64,000 nt of DNA from Wuchereria bancrofti (Eukaryota; Nematoda; Chromadorea; Rhabditida; Onchocercidae): positions 9,089,099 through 9,153,098 of the forward strand of contig SSBO01000012.1 of assembly GCA_005281725.1 (NCBI GenBank). Direction: 5' to 3'. A program made the position numbers and the translations under genes. The notes below the pieces were generated by a model. It saw only the letters and a program-made list of their open reading frames with translations. It made no database searches and was not told the origin of the DNA. Positions 12,319 to 23,262 of this stretch are shown here, piece after piece. The stretch's first letter is position 1; each line of letters opens with the position of its first letter.

Positions 12319-12946
12319 TGTCGCGGATTTTAATATCGCAGAACTCTAAAATATTATATGAGAGTTGTGAATACGAGTAAAAAATATGTTCTATGAAATC
12401 TTTGCAAATAATGTTTATACCTTGGATTCTTTGTTTTCAATATTATGTTTAGGTTGTAAATCTTTTATATATTGTTTACACGGTATCAGCTCCTCATTTA
12501 ATTGACCTCATTGTTGTGTCGCCAATAATTGTAAATTATGCCTTGAATCTACAAAGTTAACAACTTTTGCTTAACTGATGTCCTTTGAGGCTTGTCAATT
12601 AGTAATTAGATTTGATTGTAAACCAGGTCAACAGCTCTTTGTTAGACGGATTATTCTTCCGGCAGGATTAACTTCTTATTGTAAATCATATACTTTGTTT
12701 ACGCATATTGCTTGCTATATAAGGAAGTCACCCTTGTTGAAAGGGGGCATTGTGTGTTTTTACCAAGAACAAGGAGAGTTCAACTTCAATTCTTCTCTAT
12801 CAAGTTATTATGCTATTGTTTCTGCTAATAAAGAAATTATTATATTCTTCTGTTACTCCACATATTTACATCTACATCCAACGAATCTTCCCAAAATCAA
12901 CAACCTCTCCCAAATTAATAATTAAATTTTCAAATCTTCCACGACA
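12319..12946 (+). mobile_element. Solo LTR 1 of an LTR retrotransposon
   Basis: The element begins TGTCGCGG and ends ACGACA (TG...CA ends). It is flanked by GACAT on the left and GACTT on the right, an imperfect 5-bp target-site duplication. It contains a TATATAAGG promoter box (about 12716) and an AATAAAG poly(A)-type signal. It is homologous to the LTR at 17315-17785 but about 157 bp longer, so the other copy carries deletions. No retrotransposon coding sequence lies on either side, which makes it a recombination remnant. BEL/Pao or Gypsy origin cannot be decided without internal sequence. Confidence 0.75.
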
Positions 12947-13973
12947 GACTTATCGCCAAAATATTTATGCTCCACGCCTTCTGATTTTTTCATATATAGA
13001 CAATAATTTGCGAGAATGATGGTGGCATTGACTAAACACCAATTCAAAATCAGTCACATAGTATTTAATTAAATTATCGGTTCACACTCAAATGAATTCG
13101 CAAAGAAATGCAGAACGGCCTTTGAATTTCTCTTTCTGCTCCGCATACCGAGTTATTTATTTCATATGCGGGACTTAAGATCACTGTACCACATAATTCG
13201 ATTTATTTCATAAATAAATTTATCGCTGCACAATTCAATTAGTTTTATATAATATAATTACACTAACAGGTCCAATCAGTTTCAACAGTAAATTAATCCT
13301 CAGAGGATTAAAAAATTGATATCGCTAAATAAATTAGTAGTATATCAGTGATATGATCAGATATTCGTTCTTGACCGTACCATGTAATTCAATTAATTTT
13401 AGGAATTACTGCAATTTTCAACTCACCAAATTACTCAAGAGTTGTTCTAATGCTAAAGGAAAAACAGTTCAGACCATTTCGATATAAAAGACAGTTTTGA
13501 ATCTGTAATGTGACGGATCGATATTCATTTTTGATTGGGCTATTTAATATTATTAGACGCTGATTCTCCAGGATTGCCGATTTTAAACAAACAACTATCA
13601 TATGTGAATTCTCCGAAATCTACTCTTCAATTTTAAAATATATTTAATTACAGTACAGTAAAGATATGGGATAGCGCAGCGCTCGGTTTTTTTTTCTTTT
13701 TTACACCAAGTAGATGAAATAAATAGACTAAAAGATGATGGAATAGTGATCTGAATTATCATACCTATTTCTTATATCTGTTACAATAAATGAAAATGTC
13801 AAGATTAATAGTGCAAATGACGCGAAGTCTGAAATTGAGACTTGATCTTGCTGGTTAAGTTAAGGAATGAGTGAGATGGAAGTTTCCTTCTTAAGTACCA
13901 TCTATTGCAAAAAATGTCTATTTGATGTTACTGTCCTACAATTATGAGTAGCTAAAAGTTTCCAGCACTACGT
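12947..13973. repeat. Spacer with weak homology to 18955-19330
   Basis: Parts of this spacer (about 13180-13270, 13490-13570 and 13600-13850) align in the same order and orientation with 18955-19330. Shared words include CTGCACAATTCA, GATTGGGCT and ACCTATTTCTT. The segments are diverged and non-coding, probably an older local duplication. No gene recognised. Confidence 0.5.
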
Positions 13974-13974
13974 T

Positions 13975-14021
13975 ATTTTATTATTATTATTATTGTCATT
14001 ATTGTTATTATTATTATTGTT

Positions 14022-14052
<31 letters not shown>

Positions 14053-14522
14053 ATTATACGGATGGAACTAGAAAATATAGATGTCACTTTGTGGATAGAT
14101 TATTTCATTTTAGAAAACAGGCTATAATATGCATTTCTTTCTTACATCTTAAGAAATATATCGTAATTAAAGTTAACAAATAACACGACGGATACAGATA
14201 ACTAAAAGAGATTTGATCATGATGGAAAGGATAAATGTTCTTTCATTAAACCGGAAGAAAAATTACGAGAATGAATCAGCTTTTTCGGCGATTGCCCACC
14301 AATTTGCACGTTCGTAAGCTAAATGTACTAGCCGCAATGATGGTGTCATTGTTATCATAGCTTTCAGTTCATCCTGCAATTACTCTTCATTTATATGCCC
14401 GGAAATGTGGTATGTTGTTCATTCGTTGATATTTCATATTGACAGACAGAGGTAACGGAAATGTACGAATGTAATTCCATCGTTTATAATTTATAATTTT
14501 ATCTATTTTCAAACAAAAATCT
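13975..14522. repeat. Third copy of the inverted-repeat edge
   Basis: The sequence equals the reverse complement of about 8530-9060 and, from 14052 to about 14440, also matches 21717-22107 directly. It starts inside a TTA microsatellite (13975-14052). On its right side it runs straight into the methyltransferase exon at 14530, as 8530 does into that exon's relic. It links the gene-relic duplication and the tubulin duplication. Confidence 0.88.
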
Positions 14523-14553
14523 TTTCCCATTTTTTGAAAATTTGTGAACTAAC

Positions 14554-16696
14554 TTCCTTAAAAACATGATAAAATCGATATGAATTATATCGTTGTTTAA
14601 TACATAACACTTCCGCTAAAGCCATTTCAATGATGCGTTTCGCAAATTCCACTGAAAATCGTTCAATTTCATAATATCGCATAAGACTTCGCAGATCGCC
14701 TGTTATCAGTGTGTTTAAATTGCGTTTTGTTGTGAATTCGTTGAGAAGAATTGACGGAAGATGTCGCGATAGTATGTAGGAGGTTGTGAATATATTACAA
14801 ATGCGATGAAATAACGATAGATGCGAAGGCTGTGTTGCATTCTTTGCCAAAGACTTCACGGCTATAGAATCCTTAAAAGGTAAGTGTAATTCTTTTTATC
14901 ATTTCATGGAAATGATTTTTTTATTTGATTTAAGAAGTTCAGGAAAACTCGGCACATTGTGTATGTCAGAAAAACTTTAAGCAACTTCAGGTTGATGAAT
15001 TTGAAGTTGCAGTTAAATCATTATGAACCTTATTGCAATGAAATAGCATACAGTTGTGGTGGTAGAACTGAGCGTAAATTCTAATTTACCAAGAGCTTAC
15101 CCTTATTAGACGTTCTTCTTTAGTTGAATTCATGTGGAATTTGACCGCTGGAATACGTTCAAAATATCTTTTCGGTATAATGAACAGGATATGAAATTAT
15201 AATTTGCCAATTTATGATAAATTGAGATCTCGCTCTTTTCTTCAGTATGATGTAATTCACAATTTCATAAATAAGAAGTTCAGGAACGGAAGCTTTCAGT
15301 ACATCCAAAACATGGCCAGCAAAGTTAATAGCTGAGAAGATTAAGGCTAGTTTAGTCGTGCCATAAAAGTTTTATTTAGTTGTTATCTTGATGGAGAAGA
15401 TGTCAGCAATTATACGATCTCTTACTCTCAGACGATTATTTGCTTAATCTAATCCTTCTAGGGAATGAATTTCATTATTATTGGAAAGTGTGAAAATTGA
15501 GTACGCTTATCGTGGCCATTGAGAGAAATACTATCGCAACGATGCAATTGACAAGGCACCAGTACGTCCTGCGACGGAAATTTCCCATTTGGTTGTTCGA
15601 ATGCCCAAACATATATCAATACTTGGCCACTAAAAAAGATATGAAAAGTAAGGTATATTTGCCAACATTTTTGAAAATTTGAATATATGTAAAAAATGAA
15701 ATGAAAGGCTCATATCCGGTAAGCGATCAACATGAGATATGCTACATTGAATGATAGAACAATCTTGTTAATTACTTCTCCGTAAACTAATAAACAGCAG
15801 GAATAAACAACTTGCCGAGGTCGTAAGCATCGTGCAACTTCAGTTAACGCCCGTTTTCTCCGATCGAGCGTTGTAAAATGATGTAAAACCGATACTAATA
15901 AGGCAGCATCAATACTATTCGACCTACGGTTTGAGTGATGTTAGTGAGGAAATATCAAAAATTTCAAAGCATAAAGATGACGGTTCGATGATTGTACGCA
16001 TTCATTAGTCGCACAACTCCAGTCTTCTCCTTTTCTCATTCACTTCATTTCTGTATTGATAGACAAAAAGTTTAAGCCAAAACAAAACAAGTATCTCTTA
16101 CCTATACGGTAAATTTAGAGCATCTGCTAACTGCAAGTCAACCATTGGCGGTAATTGCAACTGCGCAAGCATTTCTAAACATGTATCGCAGTCCATAAAG
16201 AAACAATCGCTTCTGTGGTATTTCGCTTCACCACAACCTGAAATAACAAATATCTTCACTGAATATCTTTTCAGTGGATAGTAAGAATAGCTAGCTTATT
16301 TAAGTCAATGAATTTTTGTGATTTGCTCAAGTTTTCAAGTCAGATTTTGACACAACATATCATGTTACAGCGCAAATATTTTTCACTTTTATTAGCTTTT
16401 GCTACAATATGCAAGTAGTAGTTTTGTTTTTTTTTTTCATATATTATATTTGTAGTTTTTTATTACAAATGAAAAAAAAAAAAAAAGAATTTACCGATAT
16501 CAATGACAATTGTGCCCAGCGGGAGTTGATTAACAAATTTTTGAACATTAACCCATCGAATTGCTGACTTTCGATTTGCATTTCGACAGTAAACAGTACC
16601 CGGAAGTGATGCCAAACATTTGTATGCTTCCTGAACGTATTTTTTCTCGATATCCATTGCAGTTTCCGTATAATATTTCCTGTGTTGAATAACCAA
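14554..16696 (-). CDS. TRM9/ALKBH8-type tRNA methyltransferase (partial model)
   Basis: A class I SAM-dependent methyltransferase related to Trm9/ALKBH8, which complete wobble-uridine modification of tRNA in other eukaryotes. Exon 16496-16696 contains MDIEKKYVQEAY and ends in motif I, TIVIDIG. A spliced exon (about 16103-16237) continues CGEAKYHRSDCFFMDCD (the acidic ribose-binding end) to LADALNLPYR. A further exon (about 15810-15935) reads AALLVSVLHHFTTLDRR and EVARCLRPR, matching the HHF and LRPGG region of the family. An exon ending at about 14554 reads YRFYHVFKE before a GT donor, like the RYYHVF near the C-terminus of the family. The final exon (usually ending with a YYDQGNW-like motif) was not found, and the next sequence is the repeat from 14522. 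The gene may be truncated, or its last exon displaced. The exons between 15800 and 14860 are not resolved. Confidence 0.62.
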
Positions 16697-16747
16697 AGTT
16701 CTAATGAGATTATTCTAATGAGAGTAATTGGATTTTTCGCATGCAAA

Positions 16748-17075
16748 TGATACAGAGAGATACGCTGTTATTGACCATATGCAAGCTGTGAAAATGTTAA
16801 ACTTTAAAAAAAATGAAATCGGGTTATATAAATTTTTCTTCACGAATGCACCTTCAAATTTACCCTAATAATATCTCGGATAAATACGAAATGATAGCAG
16901 TGTGAACTTATTATGATCAAAATCTACGTGGAAAATACAAATGTTTGGAAAATGAATGCTTGCAACGTATATATATAAGCAAAGCAAGTAGTGTGCTTCC
17001 TTTATAGATTTGATTCAATTTCTATTAGTTAATTTATACTTATATAAATTGAGGAATAAATGTAATAGTATTAAT
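16748..17075 (+). repeat. Dispersed direct repeat, copy B
   Basis: Diverged direct copy of 11396-11670 (see that entry), lying just upstream of the methyltransferase start. It contains a short TA-rich run (GTATATATATAAGC). It may include part of that gene's promoter, but this is not demonstrable from sequence alone. Confidence 0.55.
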
Positions 17076-17224
17076 TCGAAGTAAGTAGTAAGAAATTCCT
17101 CTATGGCTACTATTCGATCCAATGTCTTAGGAGAATATGAAATGTAGGCATACTAATAGTTTGAAATGGAATATAAGAACAGAGTTCAAAAACCAAGCCG
17201 GCAAATGCTTCATCTCACTAAATC

Positions 17225-18035
17225 CTATAACAAAGATGTTTTTTTCAACAAAAAAAGAAAGTTCTGTATACTGGTTTTCTTCAATTTTATTATACCGCGT
17301 TTCCACGAAAATATTGTCGCGAATTTTATATCGCAAAACTTCAAACTACTATATGAGAGTTGAAAATATGAATAATAAGAAATGAATAAGAAATATGTTA
17401 TATGAAATCTTATGGTTAGGCCGATTACTCTTTCGGCAGGGTTAACCTATATTTTTTGTTTACTTCATATATTTTGTTTACTCATATTGCTTGCTATATA
17501 AGGAGATCACCAAAAAGGCGCCATTGTTTTGTTTTGACCAAGAAAGGGGGCATTGTTTGTTTGAACCAAGAACGAAAATAGTTCAGCTTCGATTCGTCTA
17601 TCGATAATATAGTTATTGTGCTACAACTTCGTCTCTGTCAAGTTATTGTATTATTGTTTCTGCTAATAAAGGAATTATTATATTCCTCTGTTAGCCCACA
17701 CATTTACACCTCATGCAACGAATCTCCCCGAAATCAACAACCTCTCCCAAAAATAATAATTTAAATCTTCAAAACTTTCATGACAAATATAATTAAAATC
17801 TAAGTCACTGCAAGAAAAAAAATTTTTTTAACCTAATAAAATTAACTAACTACTTGTCACGTTCTTTGCAACATGGGACGATAATCACTTTAATTATGCA
17901 GCATTTTTACGAAAATATAAGTTAAGATTTATGATGAATTTTCGAAATTCTCGTAGTGTAAAAGATATCACAAAAAAATAAACCTTAGTCAAGTATGTGT
18001 CAATCAAAGTATTTACTATGTCAGTTGCGACACAC
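17225..18035. repeat. Diverged copy of the tubulin 3' flank, split by an LTR
   Basis: Segments 17225-17314 and 17786-18035 align in order with 9135-9465, the sequence downstream of the tubulin copy. Shared words include GCGTTTCCACGAAAATAT and ATTAAAATCTAAGTCACT. The solo LTR at 17315-17785 interrupts the alignment. The homology stops near the tubulin stop codon, so no coding part is present. The copy is clearly older than the two near-identical arms. Confidence 0.8.
17315..17785 (+). mobile_element. Solo LTR 2 with perfect 5-bp target-site duplication
   Basis: A 471-bp element beginning TGTCGCGAA and ending CATGACA, flanked on both sides by AATAT (17310-17314 and 17786-17790). The related uninterrupted sequence at about 9205-9220 has the empty site CGAAAATATAATTAAAA, which fits insertion with a 5-bp duplication exactly. 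Internal features are a TATATAAGG box (near 17494) and AATAAAGG (near 17666). No internal retrotransposon genes are present, so it is a solo LTR. Confidence 0.88.
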
Positions 18036-19332
18036 GAATGTATTGAATTAGAAAATAATATTGATATACATTTGAACAGGTTATGGAGATAATAAACCAT
18101 TCCCCATGCTTTTAATTTGTTTTCCATTTTGTACCAGCACCATCCCTATCTCTATGCCTTCATTTAACATTTGATACAATGGGAAAATTAAAAAGAATAA
18201 TATTTCGGCTTCTGAAACAAAAGTAAATGCAAAAAAGGAAGAAATATTAGCACAACAATGAAATCGTACAGGATTCCGATACAGAAAACAAAATCTTACT
18301 GATTTTATAACAAAAAAATTGGATCCCCGAACAATATGACATGTCTTTTAAACTCAGGGCATTTTTTGGAACAAAAATTTATGTAAAGGTGACTTTATTT
18401 TATAGAACTATGACAGTAACATGCAATAAATTCACAGAAGTGAAACAAATTATAAACGCACCTGAAAGTAAATGACATAAACTATTCCACTTGTTTAAAT
18501 AAAAATGAAAGAATGCAGTAGTCGAATAAGAATAAGGAACTTCTGGTCATATTCGGCTATAAAAAGCGTAAAGTAAACCGACTGTATGATAAAAGAAATG
18601 CTTTTCGTTACTTGAAAGAATTGGATCGGACGACAGAAGTTATATCGATCTGTCCATAGCAACGGCAACCTGCTTCATGCAACATAATTCCATTTATTTA
18701 ACAACTTCATATTTTTACATCCCTAAAGTGCTTGATGTAGTAAATTGATAATCAGACTTATAACAATAATAAATGATTTTGCGATATGAATTGGGCAGCA
18801 CGTACTGCTATGAGTACGATTAGTAGTTCTAATCTTGGAATAGGAACAATTTGAGACTTGGCAAAGACCAAGAAAACTTCCCTTCTTGTATATCAAAAAA
18901 TTAATAATGATAATAATAACAACAATGATATTAATAATAATGATAATAAATAATGGAAATATTCCGTACCACAAAATTCGCAATAAAATTTATTACTGCA
19001 CAATTCAGTTAATATAAAACAGTTTTGAAGCTACTGATTGGGCTGTTCAATATCATTAACTATTTGCTTTTAATTACCAGTCGCTTTATTTTGACCAAAT
19101 CCACAAGTATTTGATCCAAATCCACAAGTACCGCACGTGGGAAATATTTGCCATCTGAAATTAATCGTCTAATTTTAAAACACAATTCCATTATATGTAT
19201 ACGTCATGGTAATGGCACAATGATTTGAATAAGTGCCTATTTCTTTCTTATTTTTATTATAATAAATGAAAGTGTTAATTGTACGCCAATATTAACTCTA
19301 TGAATTGATCATGTAAAAAAATGCTTTTATAA
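18036..19332. other. Spacer before the tubulin relic
   Basis: It contains an ATT/GAT-rich low-complexity tract (about 18898-18955) and, from about 18955, weak homology to 13180-13850. The N-terminal half of beta-tubulin would be expected in or before this stretch, but I could not recognise it. No other gene supported. Confidence 0.45.
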
Positions 19333-21040
19333 GGCTTCCAACTGAGTCATACATTGGGAAATGGTATTGGTTCAGGACTAGGAAATTTGATCATCTCCAA
19401 ACTGTGTGAATAGTATCCAAAGCTCGTCGTGTCTACATTTCTGTCTCTAGAAGTATGTTATTCAACTATTTTGCATTGATCACTTGTTGCTTGAGGACAA
19501 AATGAAACGGATGATAAAAGTTGAATTGGATTTTGTTGATAATATAATTATTTCATCTAAGGGCTCGTCTTAAATTTGGATCACAGGCACTTGGTGTTGT
19601 CACAATGTTATCAAGCATACAATACAACGTTATCTGTACAACAACTTATCAAGAATGTGGATGTGACATTTTACTTCGATAATGAGGTACTTCACAATAT
19701 TGCTTTGTGTGAATTTAGAATTAAATGGCCAAATTATGATCAGCTTAATCATTTAGGTTAATATGAAACTTTTTTCCCACATCTGAGAAATATGTCGTAA
19801 TTAAAGTATAGAGATAGATAAAAGAAAGTTTTGATTATGATGGAAAGGATAAATGTCATTTCATTAAATCGGAAAAAATCTGAGATAAATGCAAATCTCA
19901 TCGATGTTAAGCATTTAAAAAAGAACTGTAATAAAACTTAATAATGGATAATGACTTATTTTAAGCATCCGTAGTTATGTCTGGATTGTACGATTTCCTG
20001 GACAATTTGGTTCTGATTTGCGCCAACTAGTTGTCGGCATGGTTCTTTCTCGAAATTTCACTTCCTAACATCTACTTTTGTTCTATTTAATATTGACAGT
20101 ACATATGGATCTCACCTGAGAACCAATCAAATGATCCGACAGGTTGCTTTTAGAAACATTAGATTAAATCATAATATGAGTTAATTTCAATCTTCTAATT
20201 TTCCACTTGCTATGAAACTCTTTAATTTAGTGGTTACAATTGTGTGGCACTTGAAGCATTTATTTCACTATCATTTTTTTAATGTTCGGAATGACAGTTA
20301 TTTGAGTCAATTTCCTGTCACTTCTACAAGGTTGTAAGATTTGAAATGACTTAGAAATTACTGTAAGTCATAGAATGAATAGCTTTTCAATTCATATAAT
20401 GTTCAAGTGCTTAAAAATTTTATTATAGCTATTTGACGCTCGTAATTTAATAACTGCCTGTAACCCAACAACTGAGCATTATATGAGTGCTGTCGCAATG
20501 TTTCGTGGACAAATATCGGCGGATGTCAGTAAATCAATTTATATGAATTAAGAACATCGTTTAAGTTATCATCGGAACGTCAACAAATCTTGTTTCCCAG
20601 CAAGTGCGAAGTTATCTTTCAAGTGCTCGAAATATGCCACACCTTGAACAGGTGCTAAATAACATCAAGATAGACAGCTGCAAATTGGGCGCTGATGGGA
20701 GCGTTATCAGCGCTGCCTTCCTTGGTAATACTACTGCTATCAAGGACATGTTTGTCAGAATTGGGGAGCAATTCGAAGGTAGCTTTTTCTTTTTAATTCA
20801 TTCATCATACATGATGGGTTGTAAAGATGCCTCATTTAATCAGTGAATTGATTGAGATTATGTGAAAAAGTTTTAAAATAAAGTTTTGATGTTCGTAAAA
20901 CTCTTTTTATAACGATGTTTCGACGCAAAGCCTTTGTGCACTGGTATACAAGCAAAGGGATGGACGAAGCGCAATTTGAGATGAGGGATTTGATTTCGGA
21001 ATATATGTCACGTGATGAATGGTGTGGGTCAAAACGGTAA
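19333..21040 (+). pseudogene. Diverged beta-tubulin with in-frame stop (right, fuller copy)
   Basis: Exon-like pieces follow beta-tubulin order. GFQLSHTLGNGIGSGLG (19333 on) is the GGGTGSG nucleotide-binding loop, with its glycines altered to GNGIGSG. It continues to KLCE, then a TAG stop, then YPK where tubulins have REEYP. Next comes YNTTLSVQQLIKNVDVTF to NYDQLNHL (about 19610-19757), then RFPGQFGSDLRQL (19990 on), then an exon ending GSHLRTNQMIRQ (about 20140), then FDARNLITACNP (20429 on), then RSYLSSARNMPHLEQ (20604 on), and [20 protein letters not shown] to a TAA at 21038-21040. The stop and the altered GTP loop argue for a pseudogene or a protein with a lost role. The exon/intron borders still look spliceable, so decay may be recent. 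The upstream GTP-binding exons were not found. Confidence 0.8.
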
Positions 21041-21589
21041 TTAGAATGCAACGAATATAGTTAATACGTCGATGTGATTGATACATACTTAACTAAGGCT
21101 TATTTTTTTTGTGATAACCTTTGCACTATGAAGATTTTGAAAATTTATCATAAAGCTTAACTTATATTTTCGTGAAAATGCGACATAATTAAAGTGATAA
21201 TCGTCCTATGTTGCAAGGAACGTAATGAGTAGTTTTTATTTCTATTTTTTTATTAAATTAAAAAAAAATTTTCTTGTAGTGACTTAGATTTTAATTATAT
21301 TTTCGTGGAAACGCAGTATGATAAAGTTGAGGAAAGCCAGTGTACAGTACTTTCTTTTTTTGCTGAAAAAACATACTATAGAATTTATTATTATTATTAT
21401 TATTATTATTNCCTATGTTGCAAGGAACGTAATGAGTAGTTTTTATTTCTATTTTTTTATTAAATTAAAAAAAAATTTTCTTGTAGTGACTTAGATTTTA
21501 ATTATATTTTCGTGGAAACGCAGTATGATAAAGTTGAGGAAAGCCAGTGTACAGTACTTTCTTTTTTTGCTGAAAAAACATACTATAGA

Positions 21590-21626
<37 letters not shown>

Positions 21627-21686
21627 GTTACTATTATTATTATTGTCATAATTATTATTGTTGTTATTGTTATTATTATTATTGTT

Positions 21687-21717
<31 letters not shown>

Positions 21718-22107
21718 ATTATACGGATGGAACTAGAAAATATAGATGTCACTTTGTGGATAGATTATTTCATTTTAGAAAACAGGCTATAATATGCATT
21801 TCTTTCTTACATCTTAAGAAATATATCGTAATTAAAGTTAACAAATAACACGACGGATACAGATAACTAAAAGAGATTTGATCATGATGGAAAGGATAAA
21901 TGTTCTTTCATTAAACCGGAAGAAAAATTACGAGAATGAATCAGCTTTTTCGGCGATTGCCCACCAATTTGCACGTTCGTAAGCTAAATGTACTAGCCGC
22001 AATGATGGTGTCATTGTTATCATAGCTTTCAGTTCATCCTGCAATTACTCTTCATTTATATGCCCGGAAATGTGGTATGTTGTTCATTCGTTGATATTTC
22101 ATATTGA
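19770..22107 (+). repeat. Right arm of the inverted duplication
   Basis: Inverted near-identical counterpart of 8613-10743. It begins just after the tubulin segment ending NYDQLNHLG, so the left arm lacks the upstream tubulin pieces; this side therefore looks like the source and the left arm the copy. It is about 207 bp longer because of the join at 21411. Confidence 0.9.
21205..21617. other. Contig join with unmerged 206-bp overlap (N at 21411)
   Basis: The 206 bases at 21205-21410 reappear at 21412-21617, separated by a single N. The break occurs inside a TTA microsatellite. The opposite arm carries this segment only once. This is an assembly scar, not a biological tandem repeat, and the spurious duplicated frames here should be ignored. 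Confidence 0.93.
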
Positions 22108-23262
22108 TATTATTATACGCTTTTTTTATTATTATTACTACCCTTTCTTTTATTTTGCATTAGAAAGGTTCGTTTAGCTTAAACAGTTAAAAAGCATAAT
22201 ACAGTAACAAGAATGAGTAATTCATTAGCTCATTCCGGACTTTTTCATGTTCTTAAGGACTACAATCTCAAGGATTCTCAATTTGCAACCAAAATCACAT
22301 GACCAACAAGTTCTCACACGTAACTCAGGTTACGTTGTAACTCCGAAATTGTTCGCACATCTAAGCAGCTAACAATCCCCAAATTCATTTCCAGTAAGAC
22401 CTTTTTGGAATCACTCTCCAACGGCTGGCCGCAGGTTTCGCTCACCGGTTATCTTGAATAATATTCTAGTACAGTCGGTCATAGTAACACGGTGATTTAT
22501 TTATATGTGGCAGTCTGCCTGTACATGTGTATGAGGTAGTGTGGTTCTTTGAGAGACAGCGTAGACTAGTGAAAACTGTAGAGAGAATAATGTGATGAAA
22601 GAGATTGATGGAATTTGGGAGATATAACATTATCAGACATGGCGAGGAAGCCGAATGAGCACAGGGAGAAGTGATTGAGAGGGCGCAATAATTTTTTGGT
22701 AAAGTGAAGGTTTTGTTAGTAGTAATTTATGACATGGGAAAATAAACTGGGGTTATCTGATAGTACGTAAAGGTATCGTCGTTCTTGGTATCATCCAATC
22801 TTGGTACGTGAAGGTATGATTCTTGACAGATAAAGATGTCACTGTTTTAGTATGTGAATGTATCGGTATTCGTGATTGTCATTCTTGGTGCCAAATATCG
22901 GAAATATAATTTGTGTGATGGCTGTGACAAATATCTATGTAATAAAAGAATGGGTCGATTCAGACAAATAACTTCTGGAACACTTGTTTCTTATTGATAT
23001 CTCGTCAAATTTTGTGGTTGTTGTAACTCAAAGTTTCCAAGATATTTGTTAAAGGTATTGTTAAGGTTTCAAACTTTATGTGCGTGATTTATTCTGATTT
23101 ACGTGTATTACGAGAGCTATCAGTGAATGTATCGCTATGAACGAAATCATGGTCCCGCCGTATATATAAATTGTAAAAAAGGTTTTGGAACGTTACACCA
23201 TTCTTTATGAATACATTGCGTTAAATCAAAAAGAAAAACACTGAATAATTTCAGGTTACTAT
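22108..23262. other. 5' flank of PIGN, with degenerate repeats
   Basis: No coding frame recognised. The stretch 22760-22900 holds three loosely repeated units around the words TAGTACGTAAAGGTAT, TGGTACGTGAAGGTAT and TAGTATGTGAATGTAT, spaced about 42-46 nt apart. At about 22637 ATCAGACA is followed by TGGCGAGG, a juxtaposition resembling an LTR end and a primer-binding site, but no partner LTR is visible. The PIGN promoter is presumably in the last few hundred bases. An AG at 23253-23254 is a good acceptor 8 nt before the ATG. Confidence 0.4.

Noticed and set aside
14509..14553. Extension of the methyltransferase frame past RFYHVFKE to 14509
   Set aside because: A GT donor occurs right after KE; the following residues do not match the family and run into repeat DNA.
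12319..17785. A full-length LTR retrotransposon bounded by the two LTRs
   Set aside because: The target-site duplications differ (GACAT-type and AATAT), the LTRs differ in length, and the interval holds a cellular methyltransferase and no gag or pol frame.
21205..21617. Biological tandem repeat of 206 bp
   Set aside because: Exact identity around a single N and absence from the inverted arm indicate an unmerged contig overlap.
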